Shown here piece after piece: positions 34,027 to 42,983 of a DNA stretch of 55,533 nucleotides; the first letter of the stretch is position 1; each line of letters begins with the position of its first letter. The stretch lies in the NCBI GenBank assembly GCA_021825365.1, contig JAKAHR010000022.1:1-55533 (forward strand), written 5' to 3'. The translations under genes and the position numbers were made by a program. This stretch comes from Nitrospirota bacterium (lineage in GTDB: Bacteria > Nitrospirota > Thermodesulfovibrionia > Thermodesulfovibrionales > UBA6898). Under the pieces are notes generated by a model. It had not been told where the DNA came from and searched no databases. It saw only the letters and a program-made list of their open reading frames with translations.

Positions 34027-34926
34027 CTAGTTCTCCGAGACCTCGATCTCGACGTATTCGGAAAGAGCCGGGTCCGCGGCCTTCCGGAGGGTGACGGCGG
34101 TATAGGTGAGACGTTGCGACGCGTAGGAGTACCCGGTAAGGGTGAATACGCGCGCGGCGGTCTTGATGCCGAAGACCTCGGCCTGGGAATAAGGGACAGC
34201 CGGATCACCGCTGGTGATAACCGTCTTATGCGCCCGGTTCAACCTCTCCCTGAAGAATGCGGCTGCCTCCGCGATGTTCCCCCTGTATGCATAAAAAAGT
34301 GTCCTCTCCCCTCCCTCGCCCTGTCTCGCCTGCCGAAGCCGCGCACCCGGATACCTTCCGGTCTTCGGTTCGGCTGCAGCAGGCTCGGAGCCGGGGAATA
34401 TGGCGACCCGTGCCCAGTCCTTTCCGAAATGCGGGGAAAGGGGAATATACAGGTTGCCATCCGACACCGTAAGCGCTACCACCGGCTGCGTGCCCTGGGG
34501 CTGCGCAACGATGCTTTCGGATACCTCGATAACATCAGGCAGGTCCTTTGCCCGCCGAGTCATCGTGATCGCCGCCTTGTCAGCCGTCCTGTCCCAGGAG
34601 AAGGCTCCGAAGTATGTCGGCCCGTAGATACTGATGCCCCGTGAAAGAAGTTCCTCGCCAAAGAGGCGCACCTTCTTGGGGTTCAGCGGCTCATCCGCAA
34701 CTATCGTCAGGAGCATCTGCCCGTCGTTGTTCCGGGCAACCTTTATCTCCTTGCAGCGAAAAGACGGCGTGAAAAGCCGGGGGAGTTCATACCGTCCGGC
34801 GGCCGCGGTGTCATCACCCTGTACAGGGGACGGGCACAGTCCGAGGGAGAGAGTTCCCACAAGGACAAAAACAGCCGCGACCTGTCTTACATATGCGCAG
34901 CAGCCGAACACCGCATTTCCTCTCAT
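34027..34926 (-). CDS. Secreted protein of unknown function
   Basis: The 299-residue protein has a signal peptide (about residues 12-36, cleavage near VQG). A strand-rich domain follows with CKEIKVARNNDGQMLLTIVA and LYIPLSPHFGKDW, then a C-terminal half with FFRERLNRAHKTVI. GAGAGGAA precedes the ATG. No family is recognised. It is separated from hemC on the same strand by about 85 bases, so it may or may not be in that operon. Confidence 0.55.
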   Translation of the reverse strand: MRGNAVFGCCAYVRQVAAVFVLVGTLSLGLCPSPVQGDDTAAAGRYELPRLFTPSFRCKEIKVARNNDGQMLLTIVADEPLNPKKVRLFGEELLSRGISIYGPTYFGAFSWDRTADKAAITMTRRAKDLPDVIEVSESIVAQPQGTQPVVALTVSDGNLYIPLSPHFGKDWARVAIFPGSEPAAAEPKTGRYPGARLRQARQGEGGERTLFYAYRGNIAEAAAFFRERLNRAHKTVITSGDPAVPYSQAEVFGIKTAARVFTLTGYSYASQRLTYTAVTLRKAADPALSEYVEIEVSEN

Positions 34927-35012
34927 TCAACAATAGGGTATTTTCCTTACAGCATACGCAGCAATGCTACCACAAGGCTCCGGAAAAGCTCAACAGGAAT
35001 GAAGGATGCCTG

Positions 35013-35981
35013 CTACGGATGATCGACGGGATTAATATCCCTGCCGTAGACCTCGGCAAGTATCTTGTCCGCACCCCTGGAAAGCAGGTCTTCGGCAAGT
35101 CTCTTGCCGAGCGCCTCCGCCTCTTCGGTCCTGCCTTCAATGCCCGAGGTGATGAGGCGGTCGCCCGCTACGCTGCCGACAAGCCCCTTCAGGGAAAGCC
35201 TGCTGCCGTCGAGTTGGGCATGGGCTGCGATCGGGACCTGGCAACCGCCTTCGAGGCGTTTGAGGCACGCCCTCTCTGCGCGCACGCAGATCGAGGTCTC
35301 GCGGTGGTCCAGAGGGGCGATAAGCTTATTGATAAATTCATCGCCTCTCCTGCATTCGATGCCGATAGCTCCCTGGCCGATCGCAGGGAGGCTCACTGCA
35401 GGGGACAGCACCTCGGTGATGCGGGCCGCCCAGCCGAGCCTCTTTACGCCGGCTGCAGCCAGGATGATCGCGTCGAACTGCCCCTCGTCGAGTTTCCTGA
35501 TCCGGGTGTCGAGGTTGCCGCGGAGCTGAACAATCCTGATGTCAGGCCGGATGTTCAGGAGTTGGCAGGACCGTCTGAGACTGCTGGTGCCGACGGCAGC
35601 AGACTGCGGAAGGGAAGCGAAGTCCTTGATCGCGAAGCCCCCGTTTTCGATCCTGGCGATAAAAGCGTCCCGGGGGTCCTCCCGCTTGCAGATGACCGCG
35701 AGATGCAGCCCTTCCGGGAACTCGGTCGGCACGTCCTTCATGCTGTGGACGGCCAAATCAGCCTCGCCGGCGAGAAGGGCTTCCTCGATCTCCTTGACGA
35801 AGAGGCCCTTGCCTCCCACCTTTGCCAGGGGGACGTCGAGTATCTTGTCACCCGTGGTCTTTATCTTGTTCAGCTCGACGGTGAGGCCGGGCTTCATTCG
35901 CTCCAGTTCAGCCTTCACCCACTCCGCCTGCCAGAGGGCGAGCTTGCTTGCCCGTGTGCCGATGACGACTTTATTCTTCAT
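35013..35981 (-). CDS. hemC: Hydroxymethylbilane synthase (porphobilinogen deaminase)
   Basis: The 322-residue enzyme polymerises four porphobilinogens. It shows VIGTRASKLALWQAEWVKAE, VHSMKDVPTEFPEGLHLAVI and LRGNLDTRIRKL. The dipyrromethane-binding cysteine is in LEGGCQVPIAAHA. Its start overlaps hemA by 11 bases. Confidence 0.95.
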   Translation of the reverse strand: MKNKVVIGTRASKLALWQAEWVKAELERMKPGLTVELNKIKTTGDKILDVPLAKVGGKGLFVKEIEEALLAGEADLAVHSMKDVPTEFPEGLHLAVICKREDPRDAFIARIENGGFAIKDFASLPQSAAVGTSSLRRSCQLLNIRPDIRIVQLRGNLDTRIRKLDEGQFDAIILAAAGVKRLGWAARITEVLSPAVSLPAIGQGAIGIECRRGDEFINKLIAPLDHRETSICVRAERACLKRLEGGCQVPIAAHAQLDGSRLSLKGLVGSVAGDRLITSGIEGRTEEAEALGKRLAEDLLSRGADKILAEVYGRDINPVDHP

Positions 35982-37245
35982 TTTCTTCCCCGTTGATGCC
36001 GTAGAGTTTCTTGATCATGGCGATAAGCTCGTCCCTGTCCTCGGAGTCTTCCTTGAGGGCTACCGTTGGCGGGTGAATCAGCTTGTTGATGATGGCGGTC
36101 GCCATGTACTCCACCGCCTTCATCTGCTCCGCATCGAGAGCCGGCAACCGGTTCCGGAGCCTTTCCAGTTCCTCGCGCCGTATGTCCTCCGCCTTCTGCC
36201 TCAAGGCGACGATGGTGGGGACGGAGTTCAGAGAAGACATCCACCGGTCGAACTTCTCCATCTCCTCGGCGATGATCCTCTCGGCCTTTTCCGCCTCCAG
36301 CTTCCTGCCGTGGATGTTGGTGTCCACCACCTCCTGCAGGTCGTCGACGCTGTAGAGGTAGACGTTGTCTATCTTATTGATCTCCGGGTCTATGTTGCGG
36401 GGCACGGATATGTCGATAATAAAGACCGGCCGGTTCCGCCGCTCCTTCATCACCTTCTGCATCTGTTCCTTCAAAAGGACATACGACGGCGCCCCGGTGG
36501 AACAGATGATGATATCCGCATGCACGATCTCGTGGAGGAAGTCCTCCCATCGCACCGCCTTGCCGTTGAACTCCCCGGCCAGTTCGCAGCCTCGCTCATA
36601 CGTCCGGTTCACGACCAACACTTCCTGTACGCCGTTGTTGACGAGGTGGCGCGCGGCCAGTTCCGCCATCTCGCCCGCCCCCAGCAGCATGAAGGACTTA
36701 CCGCCGAGGTTCGTGAATATCTTTTTGGCGAGTTCGACCGCCGCAAAGCTGATCGAAACGGCATTTTCGGCTATCCGCGTCTCGGTGCGGACCCGCTTGG
36801 CGGTGGATATCGCCTTCTTCATCAGTTTGTTGAGGAGCACGCCTGTCGTCTTCTTCGCAAGGGCGAATTCAAATGCGTCCTTGATCTGGCCGAGGATCTG
36901 CGGCTCGCCGACCACCATCGAATCGAGGCTGGAGGAGACCCGGAAGACATGCTGCACCGCGTCCGGACCGCCATGCACATAGAGGGATTTTTCGAACTCA
37001 GGACGCTTCATGCCGTGGAACCCTGACAGGAAATCCTTGATCTGTTCGGAAGCCGCGGCCGTATTCCCGACGCAGGCATAGAGCTCGACGCGGTTGCAGG
37101 TGGAAAGGACGGCTATTTCCTTCACTTCTTCCAGTTGCTGCAGCGCCAGGACCCCCTCTTCCAGCTTCGGGCCGTTAAAGGCGAGTCGCTCCCTGATCTC
37201 CACGCTGGCAGTCTTATGATTTACTCCGAGGACGAGGACTTTCAT
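35971..37245 (-). CDS. hemA: Glutamyl-tRNA reductase
   Basis: The 424-residue protein begins tetrapyrrole synthesis from glutamyl-tRNA. Family motifs are LGVNHKTASVEIRERLAF, STCNRVELYA with the catalytic cysteine, and VVGEPQILGQIKDAFEFA. The C-terminal dimerisation helices are complete. The ATG at 37245 overlaps the ccsA stop. The open frame extends upstream to 37428, but that part is inside ccsA and not similar. Confidence 0.95.
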   Translation of the reverse strand: MKVLVLGVNHKTASVEIRERLAFNGPKLEEGVLALQQLEEVKEIAVLSTCNRVELYACVGNTAAASEQIKDFLSGFHGMKRPEFEKSLYVHGGPDAVQHVFRVSSSLDSMVVGEPQILGQIKDAFEFALAKKTTGVLLNKLMKKAISTAKRVRTETRIAENAVSISFAAVELAKKIFTNLGGKSFMLLGAGEMAELAARHLVNNGVQEVLVVNRTYERGCELAGEFNGKAVRWEDFLHEIVHADIIICSTGAPSYVLLKEQMQKVMKERRNRPVFIIDISVPRNIDPEINKIDNVYLYSVDDLQEVVDTNIHGRKLEAEKAERIIAEEMEKFDRWMSSLNSVPTIVALRQKAEDIRREELERLRNRLPALDAEQMKAVEYMATAIINKLIHPPTVALKEDSEDRDELIAMIKKLYGINGEENEE

Positions 37246-38063
37246 CAGAATGTATGCTTGCTCTGCAGGATGAAGTTCACCCCGAAAAAGGTGAAGAGGA
37301 CGACACAGAAGCCGAGGATAGAGAGGATGGCGGCCCGCCTGCCTCTCCACCCGGCGATCAGCCGTACATGGAGAACCACCGCATAGATAAACCAGGTGAT
37401 AAGGGACCAGACCTCCTTGGGGTCCCACCGCCAGTAACTGCCCCAGGCCGACTCCGCCCAGAGAGCTCCGGTGATGATCGCCAGGGTGAGCAGGGGAAAG
37501 CCTATCGTGATGAGTCTATAGTTGATCTCATCAAGGATCTGGAGGCTCGGAAGCCGCTGGAAGAGCCCGCCGAGGTGCCTCGACTTCACGTAGTGTTCCT
37601 GGACAAGGTACATGATACCGATGCCAAAGGCGAGGGCAAAGGCGGCATCGCCTACAAAGGCGAGGACCGTATGAATCCCCAGCCAGTAGCTCTGGAGGAC
37701 CGGGCTGAGGGGCTCCATCTTCCGCGGCAGCATGGATGAGGAAAGCATGATAACAAAGACCACCGGCATGATGAATGATCCCAGAAGTCCCAGCCGGTAG
37801 CGGTATTCCAGAAACAGGAAGAGAAAAACGATACACCACGAGAAGAAGGACGATGCCTCGTGGAGATTCGCGATCGGGATATGCCCGGAAAGAACATACC
37901 GGGCTATGATATTCGCCGCATGGAATAAAAACCCGGCGACTGCAAGGCTGAGCATGATCTTCGAGGTGGTCCGGGTGCCCTTGAAGAGTTCGAGGACACA
38001 GACGATCGCAGCGGCAAAATAGAAAGTGAGGGCGATCTCGAAAAGGATGAGCTCGACGCCCAT
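37245..38063 (-). CDS. Cytochrome c assembly protein CcsA/CcsB-type
   Basis: The 272-residue membrane protein of the CcsA/ResC/CcmC-like haem-handling family has about eight helices and the signature WGSYWRWDPKEVWSLITW for haem delivery. It transfers haem to apocytochromes c with its partner, which is not visible here. It sits directly before hemA, a common arrangement linking haem supply and cytochrome c maturation. The stop overlaps the hemA start. Confidence 0.9.
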   Translation of the reverse strand: MGVELILFEIALTFYFAAAIVCVLELFKGTRTTSKIMLSLAVAGFLFHAANIIARYVLSGHIPIANLHEASSFFSWCIVFLFLFLEYRYRLGLLGSFIMPVVFVIMLSSSMLPRKMEPLSPVLQSYWLGIHTVLAFVGDAAFALAFGIGIMYLVQEHYVKSRHLGGLFQRLPSLQILDEINYRLITIGFPLLTLAIITGALWAESAWGSYWRWDPKEVWSLITWFIYAVVLHVRLIAGWRGRRAAILSILGFCVVLFTFFGVNFILQSKHTF

Positions 38064-38233
38064 CAGAAACAGCCCAGCTGGCAGTCCCTGATCCGGATAC
38101 CCAGCTCATCAGCGGCAGCCCCCACTTCCTTATAGGGGATGCCCGCTTCTTCGGCGATCTTCCGCGCGACAGCACACGTGATCCTTCCGTCCACAGCCTT
38201 CTGCAATAACAACGTTCTAAGTTCTTCTTTCAC
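38063..38233 (-). CDS. Small conserved protein upstream of ccsA
   Basis: A GTG at 38233 opens 56 codons: KEELRTLLLQKAVDGRITCA, helices ARKIAEEAGIPYKEVGAAAD, and the end IRDCQLGCF. The CxLGCF end resembles small hypothetical proteins in anaerobes; this is recollection, not a search. The stop overlaps the ccsA ATG as TGATG, so translation is coupled. The three cysteines could be metal or haem ligands, which would fit its neighbours. The ribosome site is weak. Confidence 0.65.
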   Translation of the reverse strand: MKEELRTLLLQKAVDGRITCAVARKIAEEAGIPYKEVGAAADELGIRIRDCQLGCF

Positions 38234-38334
38234 GGACAAGGGCCTTGCTTGAGAAAAGATTATGAAAGCAGTTTCGCTTCAATTTCAAATTTTACACCAC
38301 CGGGTTTCAAAAACACAATTGGAGTATGTTCGGC

Positions 38335-39306
38335 TCAGTAGCCGACAGGCCTGTCAGGCTCTGACGGGGTCCCCGCTGCATCGCGTTCCCCGGAGATGAA
38401 ATAAGGCGGAAACAACAGTCGCCGGGAACGGATGATCGCCCTGAATCTTCCCTTCGCAGCCATGAGCCCGATCGCTAGGACGACCTCTCTGCCCGGCAGA
38501 TCCACCCTGAAAAAGCCGCTTCCGATCCTGCTGAGGATCCTGATATCGAAGTAACTTCCTGAAGAACCGTTGCCGCCTGCGGTCATGTCATACACGCGCA
38601 GGTAGAGATCGCCATATCTGCCGACAAAATGGCCGGGCCGAATTTCCCAGTCTGCGAAGACGACATCAGGATCGACAACCACGGTCAGGAGGTCATCCTC
38701 CCCGTATTCACGGGGCAGCTCGTGTCTGGACGGAAGGGGGAAGGTCTTCTGTCTTTTGTCAGGAAGGGGGATTTGCGGGAAGGTCTTCTGCCGCGCCCGC
38801 CTGCCGGAGGGCTTGCGGCCGCTCAGTCTCTTCCCGCCTGATTTTAGCGGGACAGACCTCGCTTCCCCTGCTGGATCAGCCGCCTGCTGCGGGGGCTCAG
38901 ACGCGCGGGACATCTTCATTCCGGAATCCCGCTTCCCCGCTGTATCCTTTTTCCGGACCAGCCTGTCAGACGATGCCGGAGATCTCTTGGAAGCTCTGAC
39001 AGCACCGGATTTGGGTCTGCTCTTTCCGATACCAGACGATTTCTTTCGAACAGGGGAATCGTTGATCCGACGTTCTCCGGTCTTCTTTACCGGAACGGCC
39101 GGCTTGACTGCCTGCGTCGTCTTTGCTGGGGCCGCCTTCTTCGCTGCCGAGGAAGAGACCCGGGGGGATTTTGTGGCTATCTGCTTTTTACCCGGCTGCG
39201 CAATTTTCTTCGCGTCGACGGGGGAAGGGGTCTGTTCCCGCACGACTCCCGCCTTTTTTTTCTTTTCCCCAATCGTCTTATTCTTGCCTGGATGATCGGC
39301 CTTCAT
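38335..39306 (-). CDS. DUF4912 protein with Lys-rich N-terminal tail
   Basis: The 323-residue protein has an N-terminal half (to about residue 185) rich in Lys, Pro, Ala and Ser, including a repeated RQKTFP. The C-terminal DUF4912 domain follows: LPREYGEDDLLTVVVDPDVV, FADWEIRPGHF, then SYFDIRILSRIGSGFFRVDL. DUF4912 is of unknown function, often in proteins with basic tails. It is not visibly in an operon with polA. Confidence 0.75.
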   Translation of the reverse strand: MKADHPGKNKTIGEKKKKAGVVREQTPSPVDAKKIAQPGKKQIATKSPRVSSSAAKKAAPAKTTQAVKPAVPVKKTGERRINDSPVRKKSSGIGKSRPKSGAVRASKRSPASSDRLVRKKDTAGKRDSGMKMSRASEPPQQAADPAGEARSVPLKSGGKRLSGRKPSGRRARQKTFPQIPLPDKRQKTFPLPSRHELPREYGEDDLLTVVVDPDVVFADWEIRPGHFVGRYGDLYLRVYDMTAGGNGSSGSYFDIRILSRIGSGFFRVDLPGREVVLAIGLMAAKGRFRAIIRSRRLLFPPYFISGERDAAGTPSEPDRPVGY

Positions 39307-39358
39307 AGACTTTCGCGGGTATATTGTATCAGAATCGTCCCTATTTATATACCCTCAG

Positions 39359-42004
39359 TCAATGGGCTTCAGCCCAGGTCCTGCCGTGGCCGATTTCGAC
39401 CCTCAGGGGCACCAGGAGGCTGACGACTCCTTCCATCTCGGCCCTCACCATCCCCTCTACCCGCTCGAGTTCTTCATGGGGCGCCTCGAAGAGGAGCTCG
39501 TCATGGACCTGGAGGATCATTCTCGTCCCGAGGCCTTCGGCCCCAAGGAGCCGATGGATACGGATCATGGCGACCTTGATAATGTCAGCCGCCGTCCCCT
39601 GGATGGGGGAGTTCACCGCGAGCCTTTCTCCCTGCTGCCGGATATTCCTGTTGCTGCTCTTCAGTTCGGGTATCGGCCTCGACCTGCCGAACAGGGTAGT
39701 CACAAAACCTTTCTGCGTCGCGTCCCTGAGGCTCTTTTCTATATATGCCGTTACCCCGGGATGGCGCAGGAAATACCGTTTGATGTAGGCGTCGGCCTCT
39801 TTCCGGTCAATGCCGAGCGTCTCGGAGAGGCCGAAGGCGGAGATGCCATAGAGCACCCCGAAGTTAACCGTCTTGGCTGTCCTGCGCATCTCGGCGGTCA
39901 CCTTCTCAAGGGGTACGCCGTACAGTTCGGCAGCTGTCCTCGTGTGTATGTCAAGGCCTTGGGTAAACGCATCGATAAGGCCCTCGTCTCCGCTGAGGTG
40001 TGCCAGGATCCGGAGCTCCACCTGCGAATAATCCGCAGAGAGGAGGGTGCAGTCTTCTTCAGCGATAAATGCATCCCTGATGCGTCTGCCCCATTCCCCC
40101 CTGATGGGGATATTCTGAAGGTTCGGGTCGCTGCTGCTGAGCCTGCCGGTCGCCGTGACCGTCTGGTTAAAGGACGTGTGAACGCGGCCGGTCCGGGGGT
40201 TGATGATCGCCGGAAGGACGTCGAGGTAGGTTGTCTTGAGCTTGGCGAGGCTCCTGTAGTGGAGCACCTCGCGGGGGAGTTCGTGGACAGCGGCGAGCTC
40301 CTCAAGCACATCCATGCCGGTTGAAAAGCCGGTCTTTGTCCGTTTCGAGGGACTCAGTCCAAGGCTGTGAAAGAGGATGGCTCCGAGCTGCCTGGGTGAG
40401 TTTATGTTAAATTCCTCTCCAGCCAGAAAGTATATCCTCCTGGTGATGCTCTCGATCTCGACCGCGAGTTTCTGGGACAAGCCGATGAGGATGCCGTCAT
40501 CGATCTTTATCCCCGCCTCTTCCATATCCGCAAGGACACTGACGAGCGGCATCTCTATCTCGAAATAGACCTTGCTGAGCCCCGTCTCTTCGAGCCTCCT
40601 GAAGAGGACCTCCCGCAGGTCGAGGCTGAGTGCAGCGTCCTCACCGGCATAGGCAGCAGCCTCTTCCACCGGCACCTCTGCGAAGTTGGAACGCTTGCCG
40701 AGGACCTCGATGAAGGCCTTCTTTCTCCGGGAGAGGTATTCGAAGGCGACCTCCTCAAGGCTGTGGTTTGACTTGTTGGGATTGAGGAGATAGGCGGCGA
40801 TCATGGTGTCGTAGAGGGGACCGGATACCTGCATGCCTTCCTTCCTGAGCATCATGATATCGTATTTCAGGTTGTGGCCGATCTTCGCGATGGCTTCATC
40901 CCTGAAGACGGGCCCGAGTATTTCATGTATGGCGTCCGTATCCGCCATCCCTGCAGGCGCAGCCTGGGCGGTGTGGAAAACAGGGAGATAACAGGACTTC
41001 GCACATTCTCCGCTCAGGGCGATCCCCACCAGATTGTCCAGAAGCGCGTTTCTGCCGGTAGCCTCCACCTCAAAGGCGAGGGAACCCTTTACTGATGCAG
41101 CAAAGGCCCTGATCGCCCCCGGGTCGTTTACCACCTCGCAGGTGTGCTGGTGCGGCGCAGCGGCAGGAAGAAGCTTCATGAGAGTCGTGAATTCAAACTC
41201 CCTGAACAATCCGAGCAGGGCAAGCCAGTCCGGCTCCGTCATCCGGAATTCCTGCGGCTCGATCTCAACAGGAACGGCTGTATCGATAGTCGCCAGCTTC
41301 TTGCTCAGCAGGACCACCTCTCTGTTCGCCGCCACCATCTCCCTGAGTCGCGGTCTTTTTATGCGTTCAGGGTGGTCGAGGAGATCATCAAGGCTCTCGA
41401 AGGCGAGCAGCAATTCCCTGGCGGTCTTTTCACCCACCCCTTTTATGCCGGGGATGTTGTCCGATGCGTCACCGGTAAGGGCCATGAACTCGGTCACCCG
41501 CTCCGGTCCTACGCCGAACTTCTCCTTCACATAGTCGGAATCGAGCAGGCGGTCTTTCAGGGGATCATAGACCCTGATGCGGTCATCCACCAGCTGGAGC
41601 ATGTCCTTGTCTGCAGTCACGATCAGGACATCCGTCCCCTCCGCTCCGGCCCGTTTTGCCAGGGTGCCGATAAGGTCGTCCGCCTCATACCCGGGTATCT
41701 CGATGATCTTTATGTTGAACCCCCGAATCATCCTCCGGATATGGGGGAGCTGGATAACCAGATCAGAGGGCGCCTCCGGCCGGTGGGCCTTGTACTCTTC
41801 ATACAGCCGGTGGCGCTCCGTGGGCGCAGGGGTGTCAAACAGCACCACAAGGCCGTCGGGCTTCTTTTCCCTGATGATCTTCAGGAGCATATTCGTGAAA
41901 CCGTAGATGGCGTTGGTGGGCATGCCGCCTGAGGAGGAGAGGTTCTTGATCGCAAAGAAGGCCCTGTAGACGTAAGAATTTCCGTCAATGAGATAAAGGT
42001 TCAT
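39359..42004 (-). CDS. polA: DNA polymerase I
   Basis: The 881-residue PolA has a 5'-3' exonuclease (about 1-290, MNLYLIDGNSYVYRAFFAIK, PGYEADDLIGTLA), a 3'-5' exonuclease domain (about 295-480) and the polymerase (motif A LLSADYSQVELRI with D658, motif B RRTAKTVNFGVLYG with K711, motif C LQVHDELLFE). In the 3'-5' domain Exo II (NLKYD, D382) and Exo III (YAGED, Y452 and D456) are intact, but Exo I reads FEVEA, with Glu312 where the usual first Asp should be, so proofreading may be altered. A promoter abuts the start codon. Confidence 0.96.
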   Translation of the reverse strand: MNLYLIDGNSYVYRAFFAIKNLSSSGGMPTNAIYGFTNMLLKIIREKKPDGLVVLFDTPAPTERHRLYEEYKAHRPEAPSDLVIQLPHIRRMIRGFNIKIIEIPGYEADDLIGTLAKRAGAEGTDVLIVTADKDMLQLVDDRIRVYDPLKDRLLDSDYVKEKFGVGPERVTEFMALTGDASDNIPGIKGVGEKTARELLLAFESLDDLLDHPERIKRPRLREMVAANREVVLLSKKLATIDTAVPVEIEPQEFRMTEPDWLALLGLFREFEFTTLMKLLPAAAPHQHTCEVVNDPGAIRAFAASVKGSLAFEVEATGRNALLDNLVGIALSGECAKSCYLPVFHTAQAAPAGMADTDAIHEILGPVFRDEAIAKIGHNLKYDIMMLRKEGMQVSGPLYDTMIAAYLLNPNKSNHSLEEVAFEYLSRRKKAFIEVLGKRSNFAEVPVEEAAAYAGEDAALSLDLREVLFRRLEETGLSKVYFEIEMPLVSVLADMEEAGIKIDDGILIGLSQKLAVEIESITRRIYFLAGEEFNINSPRQLGAILFHSLGLSPSKRTKTGFSTGMDVLEELAAVHELPREVLHYRSLAKLKTTYLDVLPAIINPRTGRVHTSFNQTVTATGRLSSSDPNLQNIPIRGEWGRRIRDAFIAEEDCTLLSADYSQVELRILAHLSGDEGLIDAFTQGLDIHTRTAAELYGVPLEKVTAEMRRTAKTVNFGVLYGISAFGLSETLGIDRKEADAYIKRYFLRHPGVTAYIEKSLRDATQKGFVTTLFGRSRPIPELKSSNRNIRQQGERLAVNSPIQGTAADIIKVAMIRIHRLLGAEGLGTRMILQVHDELLFEAPHEELERVEGMVRAEMEGVVSLLVPLRVEIGHGRTWAEAH

Positions 42005-42009
42005 GGGTG

Positions 42010-42039
42010 ATTATACCTTCAGCGTCCAAGGCCTGTAAA
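42010..42039 (-). promoter_or_regulatory. polA promoter placed for a leaderless mRNA
   Basis: TTTACA (42034-42039) and TATAAT (42010-42015) are 18 bp apart on the minus strand. Only five bases (CACCC) separate the -10 from the polA ATG, so transcription should start at or next to the A of ATG. No Shine-Dalgarno is possible. Confidence 0.7.
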
Positions 42040-42090
42040 TCAGCTGAAACGCTGTATATCCGCGTCAGCTGCCGGCCCAGGGAAGTATGG

Positions 42091-42096
42091 TACAAT
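42091..42096 (+). promoter_or_regulatory. Possible -10 box adjacent to the glycosyltransferase start
   Basis: TACAAT is followed by CACCT and then ATG at 42102, mirroring the polA arrangement on the other strand. No good -35 was seen 16-19 bp upstream. Confidence 0.4.
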
Positions 42097-42101
42097 CACC
42101 T

Positions 42102-42878
42102 ATGCTGCATGACAGGAAGATAATCGTCGTGATGCCGGCTTATAACGCGGCGAAGACCCTCGAGACCACGTATCGCGAGATTCCCTTTGACATCGTTGAC
42201 GAGGCTATCCTGGTAGACGACGCAAGCAGGGACGACACCGCGGCAAAGGCGATGGAGCTGGGCATCCATACCATCATCCACCCAAGAAACGTCGGCTACG
42301 GCGGCAACCAGAAGACCTGCTACCAGGAGGCCCTGACACGGGGCGCTGACGTGGTGGTGATGCTGCACCCTGATTACCAGTATTCTCCCCGCCTCATCAC
42401 CGCGATGGCCTCGATGATCGTATCCGGCCACTATGACGTTGTCCTCGGATCGCGCATCCTCGGCGGCGATGCCCTCAGGGGAGGCATGCCGCTGTATAAG
42501 TACATCGCCAACAGGGTTCTCACCCTCGTCGAAAACATGGCGCTGGGGGTGAAGCTCTCCGAATACCACACCGGCTACCGGGCCTTTGCGCGCTCAGTCC
42601 TCGAAACCCTTCCGCTTGAAGAAAACTCGGATGACTTTGTCTTTGACAACGAGATGCTGGCACAGGCCGTCTTCTTCGGTTTCAAGATCGGCGAGATCAG
42701 CTGCCCCACCAAGTACTTCGACGATGCCTCATCCATCAATTTCAGACGGAGTGTCACCTACGGTCTCGGCGTGCTCTCGACCTCAGCCAGATATGTCTTG
42801 CAGAAATGGGGGATACGGAAATCGCGCATCTTCGCCGCTGACGGCGGAAGACTCCTGGCAGGGCCTTCCCGGCGATAG
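42102..42878 (+). CDS. Family 2 glycosyltransferase
   Basis: The 258-residue protein is a dolichyl-phosphate-mannose-synthase-like GT-A enzyme: [26 protein letters not shown], then LHPDYQYSP in the nucleotide-sugar site and [14 protein letters not shown]. No C-terminal membrane helices are present. It probably transfers a sugar from a nucleotide donor in surface polysaccharide or lipid synthesis; the substrate is unknown. The ATG at 42102 was preferred over 42087, because the earlier one lies before the -10 box. Confidence 0.85.
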   Translation: MLHDRKIIVVMPAYNAAKTLETTYREIPFDIVDEAILVDDASRDDTAAKAMELGIHTIIHPRNVGYGGNQKTCYQEALTRGADVVVMLHPDYQYSPRLITAMASMIVSGHYDVVLGSRILGGDALRGGMPLYKYIANRVLTLVENMALGVKLSEYHTGYRAFARSVLETLPLEENSDDFVFDNEMLAQAVFFGFKIGEISCPTKYFDDASSINFRRSVTYGLGVLSTSARYVLQKWGIRKSRIFAADGGRLLAGPSRR

Positions 42879-42983
42879 CTTTTCCCTCTCGCATTATTGT
42901 GGGGTTTTCTGGTATATTTCATCGTCGCATTTATCCGAAGCAGTCTGCTACTAATCCTGTTGATATGAGAAAGGAGACGTATT

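Noticed and set aside
35539..37026. 495-codon plus-strand open frame
   Set aside because: Antisense to hemC and hemA, both with complete family motifs.
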